Source of the DNA: Allodiplogaster sudhausi
Taxonomy: Eukaryota > Nematoda > Chromadorea > Rhabditida > Diplogasteridae
Direction of reading: 5' to 3'
DNA: 64,000 nt
Assembly (NCBI GenBank): GCA_945643635.1
Contig: CALZFC010000349.1
Location: 5,065,385 to 5,129,384 of the forward strand
How positions within the stretch are numbered: the stretch's first letter is position 1; each line of letters opens with the position of its first letter. The notes under the pieces were generated by a model. It saw only the letters and a list, made by a program, of their open reading frames with translations. It searched no databases and had not been told where the DNA came from. This document shows positions 25,689 through 38,270 of this stretch, piece by piece. Made by a program: the position numbers and the translations under genes.

Positions 25689-26141
25689 GTCCCTGTGTCT
25701 GGTGGCTCTTCTAGCCGTTCCTCTTCTTGTGTGTCTCGGGAGGGGCGCCGCGCTCCGATCCGATCGCCTTTCGTCTCTTTCCTCGTCGAGTGTAGAGTCG
25801 ACGACACTCTTCCTGGACAGAAAGAGAGAGAAAGAAAGAGAAAGAGAGAGGCATTCCGGCTCCTCCAGGCAGCTTCTCTCTTCTCTTCCGCCTTCGTCCC
25901 CTGTCTCTCCGGGCACACACACACACACACAGAACAGAAGACAGCAAGACAGTCCCCTCTCTCCTCTCCTCCCTCCTGACCACCCACCAGCCCTGGACCA
26001 GTCCACCACCACTGCTCCACACACTCACCTCACTCAGTCAGCTACGCCGCCATCGTCGCGCCTTTCCTGCCTCTTCCGCTTCCATTCTTCGAGCCACTCG
26101 CACCACCAACAACCGCAACCATTCTCGACGCACTTCTAGCG
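23428..26141. other. GA/CT-rich region; putative promoter and 5'-UTR exon of the MADF gene
   Basis: Contains dense CT and GA microsatellites (24840-24945, 25000-25100, 25230-25330, 25540-25690, 25820-25860), poly-C runs (24115-24124, 24588-24602), a GC-rich palindromic patch (24795-24835) and a CA tract (25913-25932). At 26141 CTAGCG|GTAAGG looks like a splice donor; joined to the acceptor at 28305 it would make this the non-coding first exon of the MADF gene. Long open frames here are simple-sequence artefacts. Confidence 0.4.
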
Positions 26142-26306
26142 GTAAGGCTACAGCAAATTTATCAGCCTGATTACGAACAAGATCGAGCTGCTTTTCAAGG
26201 TCCTAACATTCGCTTGTCTTATTTCAACAGCTTCGACCGATCTGTCCGCTAATTCCTCTACATCAAAGTGGTGTTTCTTAACACCAAAATGTTTTAACTT
26301 ACGAAT

Positions 26307-28084
26307 TTACATATGACGCGATTTGCGAGAGAATCAAAATTAATCAAAAGTTCTGGGGCCCTAGAAAAATCATCAACTCCGATTTTGCTTAAAAGTTGTT
26401 TCTTGGTAAAGTTAGACCCGTAGAATCGAATGGGATTGGTCTTGGAGCCTAAAAAATTCATTTTAAAAAGTTATGAAGAATTGAAAAACTGCGCATCTTT
26501 TTGAGGTGATCGAGTAAGGCGCATGTTTATGAACATTTCTCCGCGCACAGTAACTCAATCTACGTGAAGATATTGCTATTGCTAGATATTGCTAAAGATA
26601 TTGCTTATATAAATAGTCCAAACAGAATTTGAAAATTTTCAAATATCGATTTTTTACGTGCTCTCAAACTCAATGAGGAATGTACATGTTAAATTTCAAT
26701 TTACGCAGACAGTTTTGCATGTATCGTATAGAGCATAAAAGTGGCTTTCTAATGATATATAGGATGTTTCATTTCGACGAACTAAGCGGCTTGTGTATGC
26801 GTTTAGGTCACGCGCAACAGTGAAAACTGGGGCAGAATCGCGGCGCGACGCGATTCTGCGCAAGTTTTCACTATTGCGCATGACACTCTAATATTGATTT
26901 TCTATACATCTAATGATATTTTGTTTATGATCTTTCTTTTTACTTTTTTGAAATGATTAAGCTCATTTTTGAGCAAACAATGCACTTTTCGACCAAATAT
27001 TAACGAATTCACTCATCTCCACAAAAGGAGACCGAGTTGTCGTGAAAGTGCGTTAAATTTGCTACAAAGTAACATTCTTGAAACGGAAATTAAAGGAAGG
27101 TTTTTCTCGCAACAAATCGAAAAGCGACTAAAACCAGCGATAACACTATGTAAATACACCAATTCACTAGATTTTCATCACGTGAATTAGAATATTCGAA
27201 TGTGTAAATTGGAATATTCGAATTCGACATCCCTGGTGAATCTTGTGAATTGGTGTATTTACATAGTGTTATAGCTTTTTAGTCGCTTTTCGGTTTGTTG
27301 CGAGAAAAACCTTCCTTGAATTTCCGTTTCAAGAATGTTACTTTGTAGCAAATTTAACGCGCTTTCACGACAACTCGGTCTCCTTTTGTGGAGAAGAGTG
27401 AATTCGTTAATATTTGGTCGAAAAGTGCATTTTTTGCTCAAAAATGAGCTTAATCATTTCAAAAAAGTAAAAAGAAAGATCATAAACAAAATATCATTAG
27501 ATATATAGAAAATCGATATTAAACTGTCATGCGCAATAGTGAAGACTTGCGCAGAATCGCGTCGCGCCATTCTGCGCCAGTTTTCACTGTTGCGCGTGAC
27601 CTAAACGCATACACAAGCCGCTTAGTTCGTCGAAATGAAACATCCTATATATCATTAGAAAGCCACTTTTATGCTCTATACGATACATGAAAAAAACTGT
27701 CTGCGTAAATTGAAATTTAACATGTACATTCCTCATTGAGTTTGAGAGCACGTAAAAAATCGATATTTGAAAATTTTAAAATTCTGTTTTGACTATTTAT
27801 ATAAGCAATATCTTTTCTATCTAAATTAAAATTTTCACTTATATTGCGTTACTGTGCGCGGAGAGATGTTCATAAACATGCGCCCTACTCGACCACCTCA
27901 AAAAGATGCGCAGTTTTTCAATTCTTCATAACTTTTTAAAATGAATTTTTTAGACTCCAAGACCAATCCCATTCGATTCTGCGGGTCTAACTTTACCTAG
28001 AAACAACTTTTAAGCAAAATCGGAGATGATGACTTTTCTAGGGCCCCGAGCATTTTGATTCTCTCGCAAATCGCGTCATATGTA
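26307..28084. mobile_element. Large foldback (inverted-repeat) element with nested hairpins
   Basis: Two arms of about 0.85 kb face each other around a centre near 27206. The left end reads TACATATGACGCGATTTGCG and the right end is its complement (CGCAAATCGCGTCATATGTA, ending 28084). Blocks such as AAACTGCGCATCTTTTTGAG (left) recur complemented on the right. Each arm has an inner hairpin (about 26805-26885 and 27522-27602) pairing GTGAAAACT with AGTTTTCAC around CAGAATCGCG. The arms differ by scattered substitutions, so the element is not brand new. It lies in what is probably the 5'-UTR intron of the MADF gene. No transposase is visible, so it would be non-autonomous. Confidence 0.85.
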
Positions 28085-28308
28085 TCTACATAAAGTCTGA
28101 AGTAAACTATCTTGCTCTAGTGTGCGCTCCATTTGAACTTACCCATAGCGATTGCAATTGCATCATTCGCCGGAAAAGTTCTTTGGCGCGACTGAATTCT
28201 TCATGTCTTCACCACTTAAGCGATTCTCGTTTTCATTTCTTTTGCTATTGTGATTTAAATAAAGCATTTTCCATGAGCGGTTTATAATTGTGCACATTCT
28301 TTCAGGCC

Positions 28309-31300
28309 ATGGAGGGGGGCAACTCCAACATAAAAAAGCCCCTAGAGCGCTTGCTTCGCAACCGCTACGTCTCCACTTCATCAAACAACGGGTCCGTGTT
28401 TATGTACTTTTCAAACATATTATTATGTTTTGCCTATATGCTAATTTTCTGATGATCTATTAGAATTGTGTTTGATGTGTCAAAAATACTTTGGTCTTTA
28501 AAGTTGATCGAGCTCAACTGAATTTCATCCGTGTCCCTTACAGAGCCAAGAAGCTGAAACTCGACTCGTCCTCCGTTGCTGCCGACGAAGACTACGAAGG
28601 ATCGCCACGCACTGTCTCAGGTACCATATTGGAGACCTTCTGAATAATTTTTATTTATTGTAAAGCCGAGACTTTTTTCCATGACCAAACTTGATACTTC
28701 CCCATGAATTGAAGTCGATGAATATTTTTATCAGAGTAAACTTTTGTGCGATCTGTCTACCATGTGATCTAGGGTTTTTTCCTAGATGTGAAAGAAGAAG
28801 ACGAAGAGGAGACCGAGTTTGGCGGCGGATCTCTCATGTCGCCCACTTCCGAACTGGTGGGTGCGGCCGCGCAACAATGCATGAAGCGCGCTTTCTTTCT
28901 CTAATTCCCTCTTCATCTCTCGGTTTTCTCTCTCTCTCTCCCTCTCTCTCTTTCTCTCTCGCAGTCGCTGTTGTTTGCGCTCCTTCTTGCATTCGGCCTG
29001 CTACGGGGCTTATTTGCTCGACGAGTTCCGCTCACTGGACTCTCCAGAGAGACAAAAAAATGGACAGTGCGCGATTGTCAAGGATAACGGCGCAAAAGCC
29101 TTCTCATGAAAAGAGACTGCAGAGGGGCAGCAGCAGTGGCGGAATCACTTACTTAATTTAACCGGGCATCATTATCTTTGAATTCTCTTTGATACATGAA
29201 TATATTTCTCTTCTAGACGATAAAATTAGCTTTTCTTGGCAGCAAATTCTTTTTTTCTAACAACATTCCATTCTGTAAACTGTCGGGAATTTTGTGTAAG
29301 AAAAATCAATTTTTCATTAATGAAGCGCACCTTTTGGTTTAGAGAGAAATAATTTTCGTAATTAAAAAAGGCTAGCAAACGAGATGGAAATGCCTGTGTA
29401 AAAAATACCTTTATGAAATGAAGATCTAGGGGAAATGACGAGTGATTGCGTCCAATTGACAGGTCCGCATGAGCGCGCACCACGCCGCGGCCGCGGCCGC
29501 TTCCGCTTCAGCTGCGCATGAGGAAGAGAGCGGCGCTGGCGCGCCCACCGGCACGCCCGGCAGCAGCACGGCCGCCAACGATGAGATCGACTTCGACATG
29601 GACGAAGAGGCTGCGCGCATCGCTGAGCAGAAGGTATGCAACTACGGTAATCACATTTACAGTAGACCTACAAAATGAAAGGATACTAAAATATTTGGTG
29701 TAAGACTTAGAATTGAAGAAACTGTAGCGTTCGATGTTAGGCACGTTTAAAAGCATAAATGCAGACTCTACCGTTATCCTATGTATACATATCTCGCTTT
29801 CAAAGAATATACATATCTAGAAAATTTAATGGGTTTGTAGTTTTTCTTTCCTTCATGACCATCTGACATTTATTCATGTATGCATACTAAAAAATGTGTG
29901 TGAAATTCTCGCAAATTTGCGAATTTGACTGTAGACAAAGTTCTTCTTGCTTCTAGACAATTACTGCACGCGGCCTCGACGTCGGCCTCCTCTACCGGCA
30001 GATGATCGCAGGCAGGGACGAGTCGTCCGATGCTGTCAAGGTGCGGTTGCTTGCACTGCCAAAAGAAAACATTATATTTATTTCAAAGTAGTTGTCACGT
30101 CCACCAGAACGTTGTGCTCTTGCTCCAGCAATTCAATAATTTTGTTCTTATGAGAGATGACGGAGAGCTTTGAATTTGTGAAACCGTTTGCACCCATTGG
30201 CCTTAGGCTTTCCAGAAAAGCCTTTCTCGGTGTTGTGGAGTGCGCGTGTGTAAATGTGGAGGAAAGTGCCGAGTCTTTGGTCTGTAAACGTGCATTCCAA
30301 GACTTTTTCCTACGACGAAATTTTCGTTTTCTTTCTTACCGAGCACCCCCCGCCGAGTGCTCTGCTGAACGGTTTCACGAATTCGGTCCGCACGTTGTTT
30401 CGAAGCCGGTGAAAAATTCATGAAGCCGTTCTGGTGCACGTGACGGGGCGTCTCTTTTCAATATGTGTTGTGACTGTGAATTCGTAGTTGTTAGTATTCT
30501 TATTAGTTTTGTAAGCATGGTTGCTAGTCTATCAATAGATATATCTATCTATATAGCATGAGTCGAATTCCTTGCATGATCTTTTCTACATAGTATATTC
30601 TAAGTCTGTATGTATGTATGTACATACATATGTTGCGATCGACTATTGAGAAATCCTTCAAATCCTATTCACTGTACAGTTTGATAGCGAAAGTAGTGAT
30701 TGTATTTTTTTTAGTCTTTATGGTTAGGTTAAAAAGATGTATCTTTATATTTTAACAAGTCATTTAACCGCTTTCCTCGCCTCGTAGTGGGTCGACTCGG
30801 ACGCATCCTCAATGCCGAGCGTCTCCGTGGCCGATGACGCGGCCACATTCTCGGTCGAGAAGACGCTCGTGCTCATCGAGTGCGTCCGCTGCCTGCCCAT
30901 CCTGTGGGAGGCGGCGCCGGGCGCGCCGCACAAGGCGAAGCGTGACGCGTGGGCGGCGTGCGCGATCATGATGCGGCAGCGCGGCTTCGAAGCGGACGGT
31001 ACTTATTTTTGAAATCTTAATTTTTTTTTAAAGTTTTTTTAAGCCAAATTATTTTCACATATATCTGATGTTTTGAAATATACTTACATACATACATATC
31101 AGTTGCTAAATAGCAAAACAAAAAGCTATGTTTACAATGAGAGATTTCCCGTCTTGAGCGCGCACATGCAACTCCAAGTTCCGCGTGCTGCGCGACTCGT
31201 ACATGCGCATCGTGCGCAAGACGTGCGCACGCGGCCAGCCGATGCCGGAGAAGCGCGACTGGATGTTCTTCGAGCCACTCCGCTTCCTCGGTGACGTGCC

Positions 31301-32472
31301 GCCAGCCGCCGCTGCCGGCAAGTACTACTCGGAGAGGTTTGAGACGAATTTTTAACATGCAACACAACGTACCATCTTCCCAGGGTTCACGGAAATCGTT
31401 CCTACCGTATACTACTTAGATCTACAGAAGGGCACTGTAGATGTTGTACGGTATTTCTTGATGAAGAACTTCAAAATTTGTCTTTTGAAGTCGCAACGTT
31501 CACAATGACGAGGACACGGCCGGCGATTCGCGGCCAGCTTCGAACGCGCCGCAGGAGAACAACGATGAGGAGACCGAGCGACCGCAGTCGCACGGCGAGC
31601 ACGAATCAAATATCGTGAATATCGTGCAGCATCCACATGTTCGAGTCGATTCGTGATTATCACTGATATCGTTTAACAGATGCTTTCACAAATTAGGACT
31701 GGGAAGTTCTTCAGGTCAAGGTCGAACTCGATGGCGGCTTATCACTGCACGGCAATGGATCACCGCTATCGCAAGGAAGAAAGTCGTCGCGACGGGGAAG
31801 GTGCAGAGCCAAGGAAGAGGGCCGAATCTTCTCAAATTTGAACGTTGACGATGACGACGAAGACGAAGTGGCACTCGAGCACGCGACCACGAGCAGCTCG
31901 ACCACCGAGTCGTGCAAGGACACTCCAATCAGAGGTCATTTTTGTTTTGTTTACTTAATTGTTTGTTTAATGTCTCTCTACCGTGTGAATGTTCACAGAT
32001 GTTGGGACATAAAAGTTTATTCCTACAAGGAAATTAAATTATTAAAACGAAAATGAAATCGACAACATTTGGTGCGCGTGTAGGATCGAGTGCAGAGCGT
32101 TACGACCGAGTGTCGACGCAGTCGCTTGCTGCGTCGACCTCTTCTCTCGTCGGCTCTTCAGAAGACACCTGGGCACGATACGGTATGAATTTGTAAAAGA
32201 ATGTACCATTCATAGAGTTATTGTAGGTTTAACATAATACGTAAAAAAAAAAGTAGCATACGGATGCTTTCGATTCATTTGAGAGGTATGTACATTATAA
32301 CTCGAAAAAGTATGCGATCCGAGCAGGAAGTCACGTTTCTGATGTCTTGCGGGAGATGCGACAGATCGACGAAGAGGCGGCGTGGGAGGCGCGCCACGCC
32401 ATTGACGCGCTGCTCCTCGCGCAGCATCGCCAGCTCCGAGCAGCTGCGAGACGGAGCAGTATTAATAAATAA
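28309..32472 (+). CDS. MADF-domain (Adf-1-like) putative DNA-binding protein
   Basis: Probable nuclear transcription regulator; MADF domains are SANT/Myb-related and bind DNA. Exons: 28309-28391 (exon begins 28306), 28544-28620, 28796-28856, 29463-29633, 29957-30040, 30788-30998, 31160-31336, 31491-31614, 31715-31934 (or from 31697), 32094-32182 and 32327-32472. The N-terminus is basic (KKPLERLLRNRYVS, AKKLKLDSSS), then acidic and Ala/Ser-rich. The MADF core starts at VEKTLVLIECVRCLPILWEA with KAKRDAWAACAIMMRQRGFE. It continues across an intron as TCNSKFRVLRDSYMRIVRKT and EKRDWMFFEPLRFLGDV. Acidic (DDDDEDEVALEH) and Ser-rich linkers follow, then a helical C-terminus (DVLREMRQIDEEAAWEARHA). 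The ATG is 3 bases after a TTCTTTCAG acceptor. The family is solid; orthology is not determined. Confidence 0.85.
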
Positions 32473-32752
32473 ATTAAATTAAACTAAACCATAAATAAGT
32501 AAATTATACTCTTAAACGATTTTTTTTGTGATCATTCAAAGAAATCTCTTGAAGAGAGCACATCTGAAACATATCACTAATGATGAGATAGTTCAGTCCA
32601 TTATGCATTCTATCAGATAACTGAGACATATTCGGTGACGGTCATTTTTCTATGATTGGCATTTACATACTTATATTTCGCTGTGTTGTTTTGCTTGCCT
32701 TGATTGCTTTATTGTCAATAATAAACATGTACACACATTGATTGACGTCAAC

Positions 32753-35231
32753 ATGTTTTTTTACGACGATAAGAACAACACAGTGCCCGATTTCTTTTTA
32801 AATCAGCGGGTTTTTTGTACATTTCATGGATAATTCGGAAATACGGCGTTCCTATCACAAACATTTTGGTTCATTCTTAGCAGATAGTAGATGAAACGAA
32901 ATTTAAAAGCGCTCTATTTGCTCTGAATGTAGAATGTGTATAATTTTGATTAAAATAAGATTGAATAAAAAATCAGTGTGTGGCAAAAAATATGTCGTGT
33001 ATAGCGCGACGTTGCGCGCTCGTTGCCCGAGCTGGTGCCCGTGGACGCCGAGGCCGTGCTTCGTCTGCGCGCGCAGTTGCCCGCCGTCTGCAGTCCACTC
33101 TGCGATTTCCTCGCCGGACTCACACATTACGTATGTTTTTTTTTCTTTCGTTTCAGTAATAATTTATTTTAAAATTAAAATATAGAAAAAAACATTTTTG
33201 TTTTAACACATAGGAGTTGAATTTCGGTCATACAATACATGCATATATGTATACGGTAACTGAAAATTTCAAAATGAATGAGAAGCCTTTTGCGTAGGTT
33301 AATCGAGAACTCTCCCGTGTCAATGCAGCCGTGTACTCTGGCTCGCCGCCACCAACTTCACGCGTTAATTGCACTAATGGTTGGCATAATTAAAACCATA
33401 TATTAAATATAATCATTTTTTGGTTTTTATTTTTGAGAAAATGCGTGTTCTAGTATAGACAAAAAAACATCAAATAAGGCACGTGCACATTCAGTACAGC
33501 TACCTTCAATCTACATATTTCGTAGGAGCGACCGCGACGGCGACCATCACCGAGAGAGGCACGCCGCTCACCGTGCCCATTCTCTCTTCGCTTCCCATGA
33601 AGAAGGAAAAGAAAAAGGACAAAATGGTGCGTTTCACCTCGATTTTGGCCACGTGTAATAAAATATTATTGATCACAAAGACAGACACTATTTGTGTCGG
33701 TGTTCCCGTACGGATTTGTATCTAAATATGTGTAGATGTATGTATATTTGTCAAAATAATCTGGGCTTACCCGCTAAAATAATAAGAGCAATAGAAGATG
33801 TAGAAAGTAGTAGTAAAATATAATAGTAAAATAAAATAGTAAGAAAAAAAGTAGTAGATATTGCAGCAAGCGACTGACGCGCTCTTCCCGTACGACACGT
33901 CGCGCCTCGCCGCCCTCGCGCCCGTCGTCGTGCAGCTGCCGCCGTTCCATCGGCCGGTCGACCTCGTCGGCCTCGCGCGTGCCGTCCACATCTTCGTGCC
34001 ACAGCCGACACTGCCACGCGTCTGCCAGAAGTTTGCGCTCAGCGTCATCAGAGCTGTCAGATTTTGGCATATTTTTTTCTGCGAAATATCGAGCACATGG
34101 CATGGCGAAATGAACTAGAATAAGGATATGCTAGATGAGAAAAAAGTATGAGCAGCAAAAGTAATACTTTTTGGCACTTCGAAAAAAGGTACAACACAGT
34201 CATAATCTTAAGATGATCCCTGAAGAAGAACGCATGGTCTTCTCGGGCTGCGGAAATTCATCCGAGCACTACTTTATCATTGACGATGAGATTTTGAAGC
34301 AAATCGTCGGTCAGTGATAATATTAACGTTTACTTTTTTTCTTCCACACTCTCTAAATCTCTCTCAATCTGACTACTTACAATTACTTATGTTCCTTTCT
34401 CATTCTCTCTTCCCGTCGTTCGCTCTCATTCTCCCTCTTTGCTTCTCCTGCACTCTCTAGTTTTATCTCTCTCACTCTCTCTCTCGTTCTAGTCTTGATT
34501 ATTAATTCCCTTTCTTTTTGAATCACTATTTTATAAGACTGTTATATAAGACAATTAGTTAATTGGATTTTAATTATTTGTTCTTACAATTAGCCATCTT
34601 CTTCGTGGCCATCAACTACGACGTCAAGTCGAAGCCTCCATCCGAGGCTGCTGACCTCCACAACAGAATCTTCCTCGCGATTCGTGATCATTGGACGAAT
34701 TACTTGTACGCAGTTTCGTCTATGATCATTCATAAAGTACACACAATGCTAGAATAAATTAAAAACTATAAAAAAATATTATCCTCCAATTTTTCTTCTT
34801 TGCTATGTATCTCGTTTTATTTCAGAGAGAAGACACGCAAGGATTTCAATCGCGAGCACGGCAAGGGAACTGCAAAGCAAATGGCGATTGAGGTTAGGCG
34901 ATTGCTTTAAGCAAAAATTGTAAGTAATATTTGTTTAATTAAAAAAAAGTAGGAACTTAAATTCTGACTTACAACATGTTTAGATCACTTATATTTTCCA
35001 TATATAGTTTTTATGAAAAAAAAAGTGAAAAATTAAGTTTAATAAATAAAATTATAATTGAATTGTGCGCTCCCTCAGGTTAGACAGCAGATCGCTAGCG
35101 ATCTCTCGGCGTCCGACCTCGACGGACTCATCGTCTCGCTCACTGGCGGCATCTGCGGCATCGTCAACGGACACGACAGCCGAAAGCGGCCGCATGGAAG
35201 AGACGACGAGAGAGAGGCATCCGATGAGTGA
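32753..35231 (+). CDS. Unrecognised multi-exon gene
   Basis: I do not recognise the product. Exons by splice phase: 32753-32809 (start MFFYDDKNNTVPDFFLNQR, less sure), 33005-33130 (LPELVPVDAEAVLRLRAQLP), a small exon from 33298, 33526-33626 (TERGTPLTVPILSSLPMKK), 33867-34055 (FPYDTSRLAALAPVVVQLPP, VCQKFALSVIR), 34213-34309 (MIPEEERMVFSGCGNSSEHY), 34594-34705 (FFVAINYDVKSKPPSEAADL), 34826-34892 and 35079-35231 (QQIASDLSASDLDGLIVSLT). The ending is basic and acidic (DSRKRPHGRDDEREASDE). No signal peptide or membrane segment is evident; it looks soluble and mostly helical. The third exon may be only 19 bases if ended at CCC|GTGTCA, the choice that keeps the next exon open. The gene follows the MADF gene on the same strand by about 280 bases, so co-transcription is possible but unproven. 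Confidence 0.6.
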
Positions 35232-35489
35232 GAGACGCAGAGGAAGGCAGTATGGGGTACCCGGCTTAAGATGACATCTCCACCGGGCTTGTAGTATTTT
35301 ACAAGGCACTGTCGAGCCACACGGGCATTACATCGCGCCCCAGGAGATCTCAGTCAGATATCAACACACTTTCTTTTATTTTTCTAGAGCATCGCTAGAA
35401 TGAATACGCTAGCTATTAGCCCAACTAGGGATAAAAATCATCATATCCATTATATGCAAAGTCATAGTACTATTATTATCGTTATTCAT
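35232..35489. other. 3' flank of the preceding gene
   Basis: Presumed 3' UTR and spacer before the duplicated segment; no exon-like sequence recognised. Confidence 0.4.
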
Positions 35490-37760
35490 TCCCGTGCTTT
35501 CGTTTATTTCATCAAACCTTCATAATAACGGGTCGTTTGCTGTGAGAATCTAGAATTAAACAATGTTCTCTTGCATTATTTATTGCTATCGATCTGAACA
35601 CTGTGCTTTCGCTCTCCTTGTGTGATCTATATGAAATTTTGTCTCTATTTTTATTCTAGTTACCTAATAAAGAATTTTTTAACCGAAACACAATCGCATG
35701 TCATTAAGAAGACATTAAATGAGACAGACATAAGATCATCATTCATTCGATCTTTTTCTAGTGTCGATTTTCAAAAACTTTTTTTCCCGAGAAATTTTGA
35801 TTCAGAAACGACACAAATTTACTGAGAGGGAATATCCATCGGACTGTCTTGCATAAAGCGCTCTGGTGATCGCTGTCTCATTCAAAATTCACAGTCCGAT
35901 GGATGTTCCATCTCAATAACTTTTTCGGGGAAAAAGGTTCCCGAGAAATGTTTCAGAAACTATACAAATAGAGCACTCTCTATATTATCCCTCCTCGATT
36001 CCTTTGGCTTTCGCTCACTGGAGTCTCGCTCCAATTCTCCTCTCCTCAAAAGGTACATGAGAATGGGCAGGAACGCGGTCGAGGCTGCGGGCTCCTCATC
36101 TCCTTCTGAGGTCTGGGCGCTCTAGGCCTCCCAGTCGATCAGATTGGGCTTTGGCTCGAGGATCTCTGGCTCATTACCATGAACGGCGGATATCTTCAAT
36201 AAAATACTTTTACTTCATAATTACTCTTATTATTTTTATTACAATTATCTGTAAATAGATGAATCCGTACAGCGTGAAGTGGAATGGCGCGACGAGACGA
36301 CGAGAGAGCGTGAAGGGGCGAGAAAGCGTGAAGATGAGCTGGCGTAGGACGAGAGAGCACAGGAAGTGGAGAGACTGCAGAGGCAGCAGATAGGGAGGGA
36401 GAAGGAAAAGCGAGAAGTGAGCCGGCGCTAGGCCTACTCGGGAGCGGCGAGGAAGAGTCTGAAAGAGAGGGAAAGGGAGGCGTAGACAGATGGTGATGAA
36501 ACTAGCCAGGTGGAGAGATGACGCGGGAGTACAGAAGAAGGCGGCGGAGCCAGAGGAGAGACACGAGGCGGCGGAGGCAAGGGAATCTGGAAAGTGGAAA
36601 GAATTAAATAATTATTCTGGGAAAGATTAGAGATTTTATGAAAAAGAAGCCTACGCATTTAATTATGAAATATAATTTGGGGAAGAAAAGTAACTGGAAT
36701 TTCACTAAATATTAAAAGAAAACAGGGATGGAGAGATGGTCGAGAGATGGAGGAAAAGCGAGAAAGTAAGAGGGAAATGGGCAATTGGAGACCGGAGTAT
36801 CGGCCTACCAGCTGGCGAGAAGGGCGCAGGGTGAAATGACAGAGGATAAAAAAAGAAAACTACGCCAAATAGGAATAAAAAAACCACCTTAATTTTGATT
36901 TTGACAGAAAACTACACATAATCGTGGCGTACTTTAGTGCAGTAAAAGTACATGGTTAAAATAAGAAATATGTCAAACGAAGGTTACTATTATTGCCTTT
37001 CTATAAAGATTTCTCAGTTCGGTTGGTTGGCTATTTGGTTAAATGAACTTGTCAAAGTTCGAAAAAGAAGATTACTTATTCCACGTTTTAGAAAGCTCCA
37101 CACAAGGAATGGCGACTAAGAAACGTTACTGACGCTAAAAGTGTCAGCAAAAAACCAAAGAACGTTTCCTAGTGTTGAAAAAATGAAATAAAAAGATTGC
37201 CAAAAATTAAATAACAACTTGTTCAACTAGGCAAAACGAACAAGTGACGTTTATTCATACAAATTTTGATATCAACTCAAGAAATTCGTTCATTTGTTGA
37301 CAGTTGTCTATATAATTAGAAATGTTCTGAGGTGTAAGAGATAATCGGAAATCAATTTTTATTGTAGAACTCCTGTTAACATTTCAAATACGCATGAAGC
37401 TTTGGGGCCAACAAAAAAAAGCTCATTCTGTTACATGGTAACAGAATGAGAAATTCCGACAAGCAACTGTGCAACATGAAAATTTCCAAAACACAGTAAC
37501 TTAGAGGCCACAAAAGACTTTTTTGTCTGTAATTTCATGCTTGCCGTTTGCTTATAATTTCAAGGCTGGCCTTTTTTGTTTATAATACTAATAATCTATT
37601 CAGCTTAATAACTTTATTTGGCGGCAAATTTGCATGGGGGGAGGTGGGATGGTGAGCGTAGTATTGAGGTGAGAACTTGAGCGGGGACCATCTTCATCGC
37701 CATTTCAAAGCCCTCTTCAGCCGTTAATTATCCAATCAGAAAAAAACAATTAGTTCTCGC
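35490..37760 (-). pseudogene. Decayed copy of the ~2.3 kb duplicated segment
   Basis: Collinear with 42630-44990: shared blocks include AACAATGTTCTCTTGCATTA, CGTGAAGTGGAATGGCGCGA, TAGGCCTACTCGGGAGCGGC and GGAGACCGGAGTATCGGCC. On the minus strand, remnants of the unknown gene at 43191-45067 can be read: TAEEGFEMAMKM near 37700 and NEPEILEPKPNLIDWEA at 36120-36180, which ends in a stop where the other copy stays open. The middle exon of the other copy is missing, and so is its heat-shock-element array. It therefore looks like a non-functional duplicate. Confidence 0.7.
35824..35914. repeat. Hairpin: 24-nt arms with 43-nt loop
   Basis: AATATCCATCGGACTGT (arm from 35824 to 35847) is complementary to ACAGTCCGATGGATGTT (35891-35914), with two mismatches over 24 bases. 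The other copy of this segment (about 43009-43080) keeps the right arm but has lost much of the left. It could be a miRNA-like precursor or a foldback remnant. Confidence 0.6.
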
Positions 37761-38270
37761 TGGGTGAGCAGCGTGCTATGACAGTGCTCTGGCTCGTGTC
37801 CATGCCGACCGTGCCGATGTCTGTTGGATTGTTAGAATATCCATTATGTCGTTTCAAATAAATAATTTTTTGCTATTTGATACAATTCACGGCTGCCAAG
37901 CAATAAAGAAGATCTAACGCTTCAGACGGTTGTATTACTCGGTGTAGAGAATTTCTTTGATGGCCGCCCAACGGGCTCAGAAGTAGTCTACGTCGGTGGC
38001 AGACGCAACAAATTACTGACGTCGGCAAGGAGTGGCGGGAGGGACACCGCAGAGGCCTATGGAGACTTTATCTTTTAGCTTCATTACCTTTTAGTATACA
38101 TAAGAAGATTCGCTTTTTATTTCAAGTTGTTAGCACATGTATCTTATCGCTGCTAAAGTGCGCATTTCTATAAGTTCGGAGAGCTTAAGCACATCCATCA
38201 TCAAAGAATGAGGAAAGCAGGATGCCTCTGTAGAATTGCCGTATCATTTCAACATGCTTCCTTCTTCCAG
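37761..38270. other. Region before an unknown gene
   Basis: No exon clearly recognised; it may hold the 5' exons or promoter of the gene starting at or before 38271. Confidence 0.3.

Noticed and set aside
24439..26139. Open frames of 80-250 codons
   Set aside because: They are made of (SL)n, (RE)n and similar runs from CT/GA microsatellites on both strands, with no splice or family support.
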